From Ramicandelaber brevisporus (lineage: Eukaryota; Kickxellomycota; Ramicandelaberales; Ramicandelaberaceae): 14,731 nt of DNA. The notes beneath the pieces are model-generated. The model was not told where the DNA came from and searched no databases. It saw nothing but the letters and a program-made list of their open reading frames with translations. How positions within the stretch are numbered: position 1 is the first letter of the stretch; each line of letters begins with the position of its first letter. Shown piece after piece: positions 1-9,200 of the stretch. Both the position numbers and the translations under genes were made by a program. The stretch spans positions 6,845 to 21,575 of the forward strand of contig MU603086.1 in NCBI GenBank assembly GCA_025201865.1, read 5' to 3'.

Positions 1-160
1 TGCGGGACCGCACAAGGCGTATTCTGCCAGCAGCCACAGATGGTTGTGATGAGAATTAGCACATACATCACGAATTGGTCTGCGGGACCGCACAAGGCGT
101 ATTCTGCCAGCAGCCACAGATGGTTGTGATGAGAATTAGCACATACATCACGAATTGGTC
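1..160. repeat. Perfect tandem duplication, 80-bp unit x2
   Basis: Bases 1-80 and 81-160 are identical along their whole length, with no spacer. The second copy ends in cgaattggtc at 151-160 and single-copy sequence follows. The first copy begins at the edge of the window, so more copies could lie upstream. No reading frame or RNA fold is evident in the unit. It could be a very recent tandem duplication, the end of a satellite array, or an assembly artefact. Confidence 0.97.
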
Positions 161-477
161 AAACTATCAAACACGAATTTACAATCTTTATCCTGATTGG
201 CTGAAAATTCCAGCCAATTTTACTCCACATTCTCCACAAAAATAATAATAATCGGAATTTTCAACATCCCCACGTTTCTTCCTTGACATCTCCTGAATCT
301 CCTTGCGCAGCCTTTTTCCCTCCGCACACCACGTTGAAACAGGAGCTTAACTTTTGGGAGGGTTCTCCGCATAAAGGTCTTAAGTACGACAGCATCTCCG
401 ACATCCAGTCCGCACACTGGTCTTTTGGATACTTGCTCACATACAATCTCGATCATAGAACATTTTTTTAAGCCACC
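161..477 (+). promoter_or_regulatory. Probable promoter and leader of the secreted-protein gene
   Basis: This 317-bp stretch separates the tandem repeat from the start codon at 478. It holds an inverted CCAAT pair (196-218), an AT-rich run around 238-252 made of ATA/AAT triplets, and a start context of gccaccATG at 472-480. I see no convincing TATA box; ataaag at 371-376 is only a weak candidate. Short open frames on both strands here have no recognisable similarity and are treated as chance. The promoter role is inferred from position. Confidence 0.5.
196..218. promoter_or_regulatory. Inverted CCAAT-box pair (8-bp palindromic arms)
   Basis: ATTGGCTG at 196-203 and its exact reverse complement CAGCCAAT at 211-218 flank a 7-bp AT-rich spacer. 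Each arm holds a CCAAT core, one per strand, about 260-280 bp upstream of the start codon at 478. CCAAT cores are the known target of the HAP/NF-Y complex in fungi. That this pair is used is inference; chance occurrence cannot be excluded. Confidence 0.45.
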
Positions 478-3063
478 ATGAAACTCACAATTTTAGCTTG
501 TGTGGCATTGCTATCTTACGCATCGACCGCAAAGGCAATTGCCATACCCCCTGCTTTTAGCTCATCTACTGCTGCGTATGCTGCTGCTGCTGCCCCAGCG
601 GCATATGTTGCCAGTCCTCCACCAGCCCTTCCACAAACGCCTCAACCCCCACAAGTTCTTCCCGCCACAACAAGTCTAGCCGCCTATGCAGCCACTTCTC
701 CACCAATACTTTTCTCCTCCTCCTCTTCCTCCTCTTCCTCCACTTTCTCACCTTCATCCACCTCTACTTTCACACCAAACATTGCACAAACTACAGCAGG
801 CTCTACTACATTTATCACTGTCACTGTGTCGCAGACTGCTACTAGAATCTCGTCAGTGAGCGTGCTTGGTGTCCAGACATCCACATCGACACCCACTCCG
901 TCCACCCAAACGCTCACCCAAGTGGCCACAGCGACGGTGACCGTGTCAACCGCTCAAACACCCATGTACGTCGCCACTCCACCACCTCCACCTGCCATGT
1001 ATCAAGCAACCATGCCCGTGGATCCAGTCGCTGTAAATCCTTCAGGCGATCCTGCTGCGTCATTGATTGCTCCACCAACCTCAACAGCCCCAGCCTCAAC
1101 TTTTTTGCCGTTTGTCAATGCTCGTGAAATGGCCATTACCATTCCGTCGTCGCTGACCCAGGCCGCTGCTGCCTCTGCGAGTGCTGCTACTGCCGCGGCA
1201 ATGGCCGCTGCCGCATCAATCCAAGCTGCTGCTCAGGCTGCCTATGGCTCGCAGACGTACTCGACGCCGATGAATCCAGCACCAACAGTGATTCGGCCAT
1301 CTCCAACGGCCAGTCCGTTGCCATCTCAGTCGCCATCTGTGCCTACTTCTCCAACACCATCACCCATGCCATCGATTCCAATCCCAGGCACTGGTGCTGG
1401 TCCAAGCTACTCATCCGCATTGCCAAACTATGCATCCAAGCTACCTGGTGTAGCTGGAAATGGTGTTGGTACCATTGGCAGTCCAATTGCTGGTCCACCG
1501 GGCATTCCTCCGTGGATCCGAGTGCCACAGGTTCCAGGCAATGGTGGCAATGGTGGCAGCGGTGGCAGTGGTGGCAATGTTGGCAATGTTGGCAATGTTG
1601 GAAGTGGTGGCAGTATTGGAGGCGGCGGAAGCAGTGGAGGAGATGTTAGCATCGGCCCAATTGGCATTCCTGCTGGACCAGTCTCACCTGGAATGATGAG
1701 TGGCAATGGCGTTGGTAATAATGGCTCGAATACTGGTGGTTCTGGATCAAACGGTGGACTTGGCGGCTCTAGTCTCGGCGCATCCGGCTCTTCGAACGGC
1801 GCTGACATGGCTGGTGGCTCACAGCCTGGCATGCAGCCTGGCTTTGGTAACGCGTCGCCCATCTCCATGTCGACTGCTGTTGGTGCATCGCATCCATTTG
1901 TTAGCTGGGGCAATCCGACTCCGCTGGCCACGCCAACTCGTACTCTCTTTGGCGCTACCGAAGCCGGCTCTGGTGACCTCATCTCACCACTCACTGGAAC
2001 CCGTACAGGTACAGCTGCGACTCCAGCAACTGCAACAAGTCCAATGATGACGACTACTCACACTGAGCGTGTCACTGTTGTGTCACCAACTGTCATTCCT
2101 GGCTCCACAGTTGTATTGCAACCCGATCGTCCTGGTTTGTTTGGGGTGCTGACTGACTTGCTCATTGGTGCTCCAACGCAGGCATTCAAGGTGTCCGGAG
2201 CAGTGTCTGCAACACCGACCAAGACCAAGGCCGGCGAATCTGGGCTGACTCCGACTGGCGGTGCAGCAGCAGCAGCAGCAGCGCCAAGTCCAACTGGTAT
2301 TGCAGGCATGATCGACAAGTTCATGCACATGGTCCCTGGTTTGGTTCCGCCATCACCACCGGTCACAGTTCCAGCTGCAGCCTCATCTTCACCGCCAGCG
2401 GCCCAAGAGTCTGTCAGTTCAAGCATGGATGGTATGGACATGAGCGGTGGCAGCAATGGCAGTGATGCAGATGATAGCTCTGACACAGCAACTCCACTCC
2501 CAGGCATTCCTGTTCCCAAGAAGGGCCGCGGCTTGGAGCACCCACTGACCACCGCAGCACAAGTTCACACAAACACAGTCAAGGAGTCACGTCCAGCTCC
2601 AACCAGCGCTACAAGCAGCGGCATCGTCAACCTGCCAGTCCAAGCTGTTGCCGCGGCAGCTGTCGCTCGCACATTGGTGTCTAGTGCCGCCTCCGCCGTA
2701 CCTCAGCATCCCGAGACTACTGTGCTTTCACCAGGTAATGCAAACCCTGCATCTGGCGTCATGGACATGGTAGGTAAAGCCACTCCACCAATGGATGAGG
2801 GACCGACAGGTGCCGCTACCGCTGTTATGGACCAGGTTGCTTCCACTGGCATGTCTGGTTTACACCTGGCACGCTCAACCTCGCCTCAGCCTCTTGCCGA
2901 TGATGAAACCAGCATGGTATCATCAAATGAAGAGCCACAGCAAGATTCTCAGTCTCAATCGCAGTCTCAAGAACAGCCAATTCCAACCCCAGCTGTTTTG
3001 CGTCGCAGAGACCTTCGTGACCAGTACCGTCAAAGAGTTCAGCGCTGGGTGCTTCTCTCTTAA
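478..3063 (+). CDS. Secreted low-complexity Ser/Thr/Pro/Ala/Gly-rich protein, function unknown
   Basis: An 861-residue protein that I do not recognise as a family. It begins with a clear signal peptide: Met-Lys, a hydrophobic core at residues 3-15, and an A18-K19-A20 cleavage site. The mature part has no cysteine; the only Cys is residue 8. In order it holds a Pro/Ala-rich start, a Ser run (80-88), a Thr/Val-rich stretch of TVTVS type, an Ala-rich block (229-255), Pro/Ser repeats, a Gly/Asn/Ser block (354-388 and on to about 460), Thr/Pro-rich parts, a short Ala run near 600, a Met/Asp/Ser patch containing MDGMDM, and Gln/Ser repeats. The last residues are basic, with R842-R843-R844, and not hydrophobic, so no GPI-anchor signal is seen. 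KK at 681-682 and RRR at 842-844 could be Kex2-type processing sites. The composition fits an O-mannosylated fungal cell-wall or secreted mucin-like protein. The start is supported by the gccaccATG context and the signal peptide directly after it. Confidence 0.85.
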   Translation: MKLTILACVALLSYASTAKAIAIPPAFSSSTAAYAAAAAPAAYVASPPPALPQTPQPPQVLPATTSLAAYAATSPPILFSSSSSSSSSTFSPSSTSTFTPNIAQTTAGSTTFITVTVSQTATRISSVSVLGVQTSTSTPTPSTQTLTQVATATVTVSTAQTPMYVATPPPPPAMYQATMPVDPVAVNPSGDPAASLIAPPTSTAPASTFLPFVNAREMAITIPSSLTQAAAASASAATAAAMAAAASIQAAAQAAYGSQTYSTPMNPAPTVIRPSPTASPLPSQSPSVPTSPTPSPMPSIPIPGTGAGPSYSSALPNYASKLPGVAGNGVGTIGSPIAGPPGIPPWIRVPQVPGNGGNGGSGGSGGNVGNVGNVGSGGSIGGGGSSGGDVSIGPIGIPAGPVSPGMMSGNGVGNNGSNTGGSGSNGGLGGSSLGASGSSNGADMAGGSQPGMQPGFGNASPISMSTAVGASHPFVSWGNPTPLATPTRTLFGATEAGSGDLISPLTGTRTGTAATPATATSPMMTTTHTERVTVVSPTVIPGSTVVLQPDRPGLFGVLTDLLIGAPTQAFKVSGAVSATPTKTKAGESGLTPTGGAAAAAAAPSPTGIAGMIDKFMHMVPGLVPPSPPVTVPAAASSSPPAAQESVSSSMDGMDMSGGSNGSDADDSSDTATPLPGIPVPKKGRGLEHPLTTAAQVHTNTVKESRPAPTSATSSGIVNLPVQAVAAAAVARTLVSSAASAVPQHPETTVLSPGNANPASGVMDMVGKATPPMDEGPTGAATAVMDQVASTGMSGLHLARSTSPQPLADDETSMVSSNEEPQQDSQSQSQSQEQPIPTPAVLRRRDLRDQYRQRVQRWVLLS
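715..741 (+). repeat. Coding TCC/TCT tract (Ser9)
   Basis: Nine consecutive Ser codons, all TCC or TCT, give a pure pyrimidine tract that encodes Ser 80-88 of the secreted protein. It is likely to be length-variable by slippage. Confidence 0.9.
1537..1644 (+). repeat. Coding minisatellite for Gly-Gly-Asn/Ser and Gly-Asn-Val triplets
   Basis: Imperfect 9-bp units of the forms ggcaatggt, ggcagtggt and ggcaatgtt are repeated head to tail. They encode residues 354-388, a flexible Gly-rich linker of GGN, GGS and GNV triplets. Three consecutive ggcaatgtt-type units show local slippage. The tract is in frame and would change only linker length if it varied. Confidence 0.85.
2263..2280 (+). repeat. 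Coding (GCA)6 tract
   Basis: Six GCA codons followed by GCG give a seven-residue alanine run in the secreted protein. This is a pure trinucleotide microsatellite, whereas other alanine runs in the same gene use mixed codons. Confidence 0.9.
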
Positions 3064-3256
3064 ATGTTTTTTCTTGTTTCTTTTTATTAGTATTGATATA
3101 GTCATTCCCCATTCGTACACTGTCATCATTATCAGTATCATTCTCACTTTGTTTAGTTTTGTTTGTTTGTTTGTTTGTTTACTTTTTCAAGTTGCTCTCT
3201 CGCAACAAACACACAAACACCACCAAGTTTAAATCAATCAGTCAACAAAAACAAAG
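3064..3256 (+). promoter_or_regulatory. Short intergenic region: 3' end of first gene and promoter/leader of ROD-like gene
   Basis: Only 193 bp separate two same-strand genes. The first part is T-rich after the stop codon, with no AATAAA. A (GTTT)5 tract follows, and the last 60 bases are A/C-rich with few G, running into acaaagATG, which has A at -3. This must hold both the terminator of the first gene and the promoter of the second, unless promoter elements lie inside the upstream gene. Confidence 0.5.
3161..3180. repeat. (GTTT)5 microsatellite
   Basis: Five exact GTTT units lie in the T-rich gap between two same-strand genes. No function is evident. Confidence 0.95.
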
Positions 3257-6200
3257 ATGAACAACGACGAAGAACAACAACAGCAACAGCAACAGCAGCA
3301 GCAACTACGACGTGTCTGGGAGCTCAGCTTGGTTTCTAATGATGACACTGTGCAGCTCGATCTGCGACTCGACGCAGAGCTAGCTGCTGCTTCTGCTCTC
3401 CAGGATCAACGAGACCTTGCTCAACCGCTCAGTCAGCATGACACGCCATTGAACGAGTCGCAAGATGATACATATACAGATAATAACACGTGCGATTCAC
3501 TCACCAGCGTTGGATCAAACTCGGTTGCCTCAGTTGCTGGCAGACGCGCAGTGCAGCAGCCATCTGGCGGTTCTGGCAGAGGCGATGTATACAAAGTCAG
3601 CACACTTGCAGCCATCGCTCCCATTGTCGACGAAGACGATCCGCATACAACTACAAATTTTGACTCTACAACTACTACTACAACTACAACTAGTGGAATG
3701 CCATCAGTGTATCGTGCGGTTTCATCACACAATGGATTGGCTTTACAGTTTGATGATCAGCTCCATTTGCTTGATATGAGCTGCTCTTCTGTCACTGCCA
3801 CTTTAGCGCTCGATTTTGTGCCTGATGCAGTTGCGTATAGTTCAGATGCTCACTTTTTAGCACTCGGTGACTCTGAGGGCTTCGTCCACATATTCCATGT
3901 ATCTACACATCGTATTGTATTCTCACACGCTGTCACCTCGACTTCTGACATAGCTGTGTTCCCAGTGCTGCAGTTTACACACAATGATACCGAAGGATGC
4001 GATGATTTGGTGGTTATTGCGCACAATCTGACAATGTTAGTTGTATCTGGATTGCAGCTCGGCCGATTACACACTGCCATCATCGAGCAAGACTTGGCGA
4101 CTGCCCAGGAAATTAAGATGAACGTGGCAACTGAAGTCATTTCATTGGCCAAGGATGCAGATAGTGGAGAGGCTCTTTACTCTGCTGTCAACTGTGCAAC
4201 TCTGGCTCGTACACCATCCAACTCGTTTAGATTTGGCACTCATGAAACCATGATTTATGTCGGTGGCACATCTGCTGGTGGCGATGGCGCACTCATCACC
4301 TGCTGGAAACTGTCAATTGAGGATGGCTTGCAATTGCATGATGTGGTCTACCGTGTATTTGAGCAGAGCATCCATGCTGAATCAAATGAACAGTCAGCGA
4401 CAGCCCAGACTATCAAATCGCTGCACATTACAAGCACCGGTCGCCATCTGCTTGCTCTAGACAATGCTGGCAGTCTCCAGATGTTTGACATTGCACTTGG
4501 TGTGCCCATTCTCATTCGAGTGCTGAGCCTTTCAGATATCGTGGATTTCACAGCACTGACCACATCCAACAAGCATGATTCTGCAGTGGCTTTGATTGCC
4601 GCTCTAGTCCGCGGTAGCGATTCACATGGCACACCGCAGTCCATCCAGATCATTGAGCTGCCCTCTGGAGCAACTCGGTATTCACTTGGTACATCCGATG
4701 TTTGCCATCTTGTGCGACTTCCCAGTGCATCATCCGCACTTAGTGCACACTCGACTCTCAATGGTGAATCTAGCTCATCAACAGCAGTGGATGGCTCAGT
4801 GGTGTTCATTGAGGGACGTCGTCAACAGACTGAAGATGGATCAACAGAGTGTGTAATGTATCTGCGTACTCTTGGTCGCATTGAATCGAATATGCGTCTG
4901 CAGTATCTGCTATCTCAACATCGTTACAATGAAGCACTCGAGCTAGTCAAGCACCAAGATGGACTGAATGCAAGCGATGTTTACAAAGAGAAGCTGTCTG
5001 CTCTCCTAAATGCAGCTGCGCATTTGCCCTCCACATCCTCAACTAGCTCTACAGTTCAAAGTAAACGTCGCCGCTCTCGCCTCAGCACTGGTGGCAATGT
5101 CAATGCAGCTGATTCTAGTTCGAATGCGCTCATTACTGCCGCAATCGAGGCTTTGCAGGATGTCGATGGCTTGATTTCTGATTTGCGGCATGTGCCCGAT
5201 ATTGACTTTGCAGTCAGATTCTGTCTTGATGCTCCAGTTCAATCGTTCGATGCAGCTTATCGCTTGCTTGATTATGCAGCCTCGATTGTCCAGTCTATTC
5301 GTCTTTCGCGGCCAGCCAACTCCGATTCAGCAACAGCAGCAGCTTCAGTACCGACATCGCACGCACTCCGCATTCACCGTTTCAAGCAGCTTCTGCAGAC
5401 ATATCGTATTCTGGTTAGCAATCCAAGCGATGGTAGTTTAGCCTATGGCTCCGCCTTTTCATCTCGTGAGTGGCATCGATTCCGCTCAGCTTCACTTCTG
5501 GCCGAAGTCCAGCGCCTTTCAGCAAGTGGTCGATTTGATATGGCAGTGGAAGTCTGGCGTAGACATGCCGATATTGATGCAAGTTTGGCTAATGGCTTGA
5601 TTGACTTTTTAACTGAACTACCACCGCCTCCTTCAGTACCCAGCAGTGGCGGTGGTGTGGATAGCATTCAACTCGTCTCTTGGCTACGCGATGAGGTTCT
5701 TCCACGCGTTGAGAATGCCGACACTTACACTGATCTGAGTATCTGGGCTCATGATCGTGCCATTATGATTGCAAAATGTGAACGTCGTCCTCATGGTGCA
5801 TTGCGTCTCGCTGAGCTTCTCATTGGGAATACTAGTGATAGCGGTAATGATAATGCATCATCAAATACATCGCAGAATAAGCTTGCTATTGGCTCTGGTC
5901 CAATCACTCCAGGCGCTGCAGTTCGTCGTATTGAGTACATTGCTGCCACTGCGTCACATGGCCACTCCAGACGCAATCCTGCTGATAGTCCACTCTGGCA
6001 GCTTCATGCTCAGTTATCTGACTTGGTTTATCTATGGGACAAACACGGACTCCAAATGCAGCTTGACGACTATCTCAGTCCTTCGCCAATTATCAGCATC
6101 AACGCTATGACGGATGCCGACTCTTCTACTCAGTCTGAACTCGACGACAAGTACGATGAAGCCAATGTTGGCCCAAGGAAGGCTGCATTTGCACTGCTCA

Positions 6201-9200
6201 ACTCTGTTCCTCTGACTGCCTCTTCTGCCTCGCTGCTCTCTGATGCAATCACTGCTCATTTCATGCCGTACGTTACTCGCAACAGTCTCTCTCCCGACGT
6301 TCTTCTCTCTGACTACTGCCAGGATTTGTTTGCATTCGCTTCATCATCTGCTGCTGGCGGCCTCCTCGATTCCTTCGCATCTGCTGTTGAGGCTCGTGTG
6401 CTCACAATTGCCCAGCGCATCTCTGATCTGGACACTAGACTTGATGTTACAATTGAGCTTGCTCAGCGCGCCAGCATTCCTTGGTCGAATGGAGTTGAGT
6501 CACTGATTGATACTTGCCTGGCAACCATGGCGACTCGGCGTCGGATTGATGAATTGCGTGAACATCGTCGCTTGATGTTGCTGCGTCGCACTGCCCAGCG
6601 CTATGGCATTCGTGGATTCAATGTGGCGAATACTGCTCAAGCTAAGGCGGCCGTTTACACCATTGCATCGACCATCTCACCAGTTGGCGACAATCAACAG
6701 ACACTCACTACAAAGACTAGAACCGAGATTGTGATGAAAGACGCATTACAGCTGGTTGCTGCGTACAACACTTTATCGGCTGTGACGCCATATATTGTGC
6801 GGTTCAAGGCACTTTCAGACGCTGGCTCATTCACTAATCTTGATGTGAATGTTGATGTCGATGCTAATATTGATATTGATGCTGAGATTCGCTCGTTGAT
6901 TGCCTTGGCCAAGAATGAAGAATGCAGCGAAGCTATTATGGAACGCTGTCGCGCATGGATTGATGAAGCACTGCGTATCTCCACAGCCACCCTTACATCA
7001 GATCTGAGCAGTGGTGGGCAGGATGAAGCACGCCATGTCAGTTTACTCCGCGCTGCTGTTGCTTTAAATGCGCCGTCTTCATCATCCTCATCATCCTCAT
7101 CATCTTCACCAGGTTATTTGCAGCATCGCACATTCTCTGCTCTTCTTGCACTGGCTCAAGAGTTCAAGCTTTATCTGTCTCCAGAGCATATGTGTAGCGA
7201 GTCTGACAAGCAATCCGCACTGAGACAAGTGATTTCACGTGCCATGTCCAGCGGTTCAATCAAGACGCCAATGCAGACCATTGCACTGGCACGCCGACTT
7301 GCTGATGTTCTTGGACTGGATATGCTCGAAATTCAAGTGGCATTGGCTGAAGCTGCAGCAAGGAATGCCAAGAACAGCTCCTCTGCTGCGGCAGCTTCCT
7401 CGCTGACCTCCACCTTGGTGTCATCTTCTTCATCTCTGAAAGCACACAGCTCTGCATCGAATCCATCCATTCGCATTGGCGATGCACTCAGCGCTGTGGC
7501 TCGCGCACATCTCGATGCCATCTCTGAGCAGGTGAAAACAGCTGGAAATGGAAATGACCGCAATGATATCACTGCTCGACTGGATCATGTTGGTGATTTA
7601 CTGTCCAAAGCCATGGTTGCATGCAAGGGTGAATCAATTGGCGACCTCCTTGACTCTGCTCTAGCTGTGGATCAGTTGCGAAGCATTCACGGTCAAACTG
7701 CAAGTGGAGATTACTTGTCATCCATCGATGACTTTGACGACATTGATCATGGCTTTGCCGATGGAACCTCTTCACAGCATATCACATCCACTTCCACATC
7801 AACACATTTGCGAAGCATTCACGGTCAAACTGCAAGTGGAGATTACTTGTCATCCATCGATGACTTTGACGACATTGATCATGGCTTTGCCGATGGAACC
7901 TCTTCACAGCATATCACATCCACTTCCACATCAACTACAACCACAACCACCAGTAACTCATCTGCATTTATGTTTGGTGGTATGGCCACAACAAGTTCAT
8001 CTACATCAGTGGCATCTGCCCAGGCTGTTCCAACCAAATCGACTCCGGCGGCACGAATGGAGATTCCATTCGGTAGTGAATTACTTGATGGTTCAATGTC
8101 TTCAGTCGAGCGTGCATTGGTGATGCCGACACAGCCTGCTCTACGCGCTGCCATGGATTATGTCATTTCCTCGTTGGATTCCATTGAAGCTGTTCGTCAT
8201 GGTGGTAAACCGAAGGTGCACCGAGCCGCGCAGACAGCTGTTCAAGTGGCCAAGAAGAAGTTTAATGGAAAAGGCAAGGGCAAAGGCAAGGCTCCAGCCA
8301 CAGCGGACGCTGCTGATCTCTGGAGCATTCTCAGCGGAAATGTTGCCAAACAGCAGCAGACATCGGTGCCAGGCAGCTCCGAGATTGTTCCGTTTGGCAC
8401 AGCAGCGAATCAACTCTGCGAATTCCTTGGTCGATATTATGCATTCCGTACTGCTGTCTCTGTCCATCAAGCACTGTTTGCTCAACTCGCACGCACTACA
8501 TCGAGTCCAACTGAGCTGCTTGAGGAATTGCAGCCATCTCGTGCCCTGGTCTACTTTGAGTCTGGTGCAAGGCATGCTCTCGACCGTACGCAGCATGTGG
8601 ATGTTCAACTTGCTCTGGCATACTTGATTCGACTGCCTCCAAATGCTGCTGGCCAGATTATACAAGATGGGCTGCGCGCTGCTGATCAGTCGAATGCTCT
8701 GATGGCTGCTGGCTCTTCTTCTTCTTCCTCTGCCGCTCGTGCTGTTCGCTGTGCCCTGACTGGTGCTGCATATGCTCAGCTGCGTCATCAGTCGAGTATG
8801 CTTTCATCGAATCGGGCCAAGCTCCGCACTGCACGCTGGTCTGCTCAGCTTGCCCTACTGGATTCTCACATCCAACCGCCGCGCGAGACATCTTCCATGA
8901 ACGATGCCATCTCATCTATTACGAGGTTACTTGGCTTGACTGCACTCGATTTGGAGACTGCCATTGAGTACGCTGCGGACGCTGGTTTGGATGCTGAAGT
9001 TGCATTGCGCTGTTATATTCATCTCGTTCTTATCAGCCCGACAGTGCTGGATTACATTCCGCGCGTTACTGGTATCCTTGAGGATATTGCAGACAAGGTC
9101 AAGCTGGTGACTGTGCTTCGTGATGATGTTGTGTCATTGGTTTCACCGTATGATTATGAGCGTCTTCAGTATGTATTCACATTGATCCAGCAGCTTGCAT

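Noticed and set aside
1-160. CRISPR array or tRNA in the 80-bp repeat
   Set aside because: The copies are directly adjacent with no spacers, and no cloverleaf or T-loop sequence is visible.
188-346. Short minus-strand open frame with a CxxC motif (FCGECG) upstream of the first gene
   Set aside because: It is about 50 residues and its tyrosine run comes from a simple ATA/AAT repeat. There is no start with upstream support and I recognise no family; chance is more likely than the end of a gene.
283-471. 62-residue plus-strand frame ending just before the first gene
   Set aside because: It needs a TTG start, has no recognisable similarity, and lies where a promoter is expected.
1428-1994. 188-residue open frame on the minus strand, Pro/Leu-rich
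   Set aside because: It is the complement of the Gly-rich repeats of the secreted protein; its Pro-rich content is fully explained by that, and there is no independent start or domain signal.
2058-2552. 164-residue open frame on the minus strand
   Set aside because: It lies entirely within the secreted-protein gene and its composition follows from Ala/Thr codons read in antisense.
8141-8788. 215-residue open frame on the minus strand inside the ROD-like gene
   Set aside because: The opposite frame encodes a conserved KNTC1 solenoid region; the antisense product has no recognisable motif.
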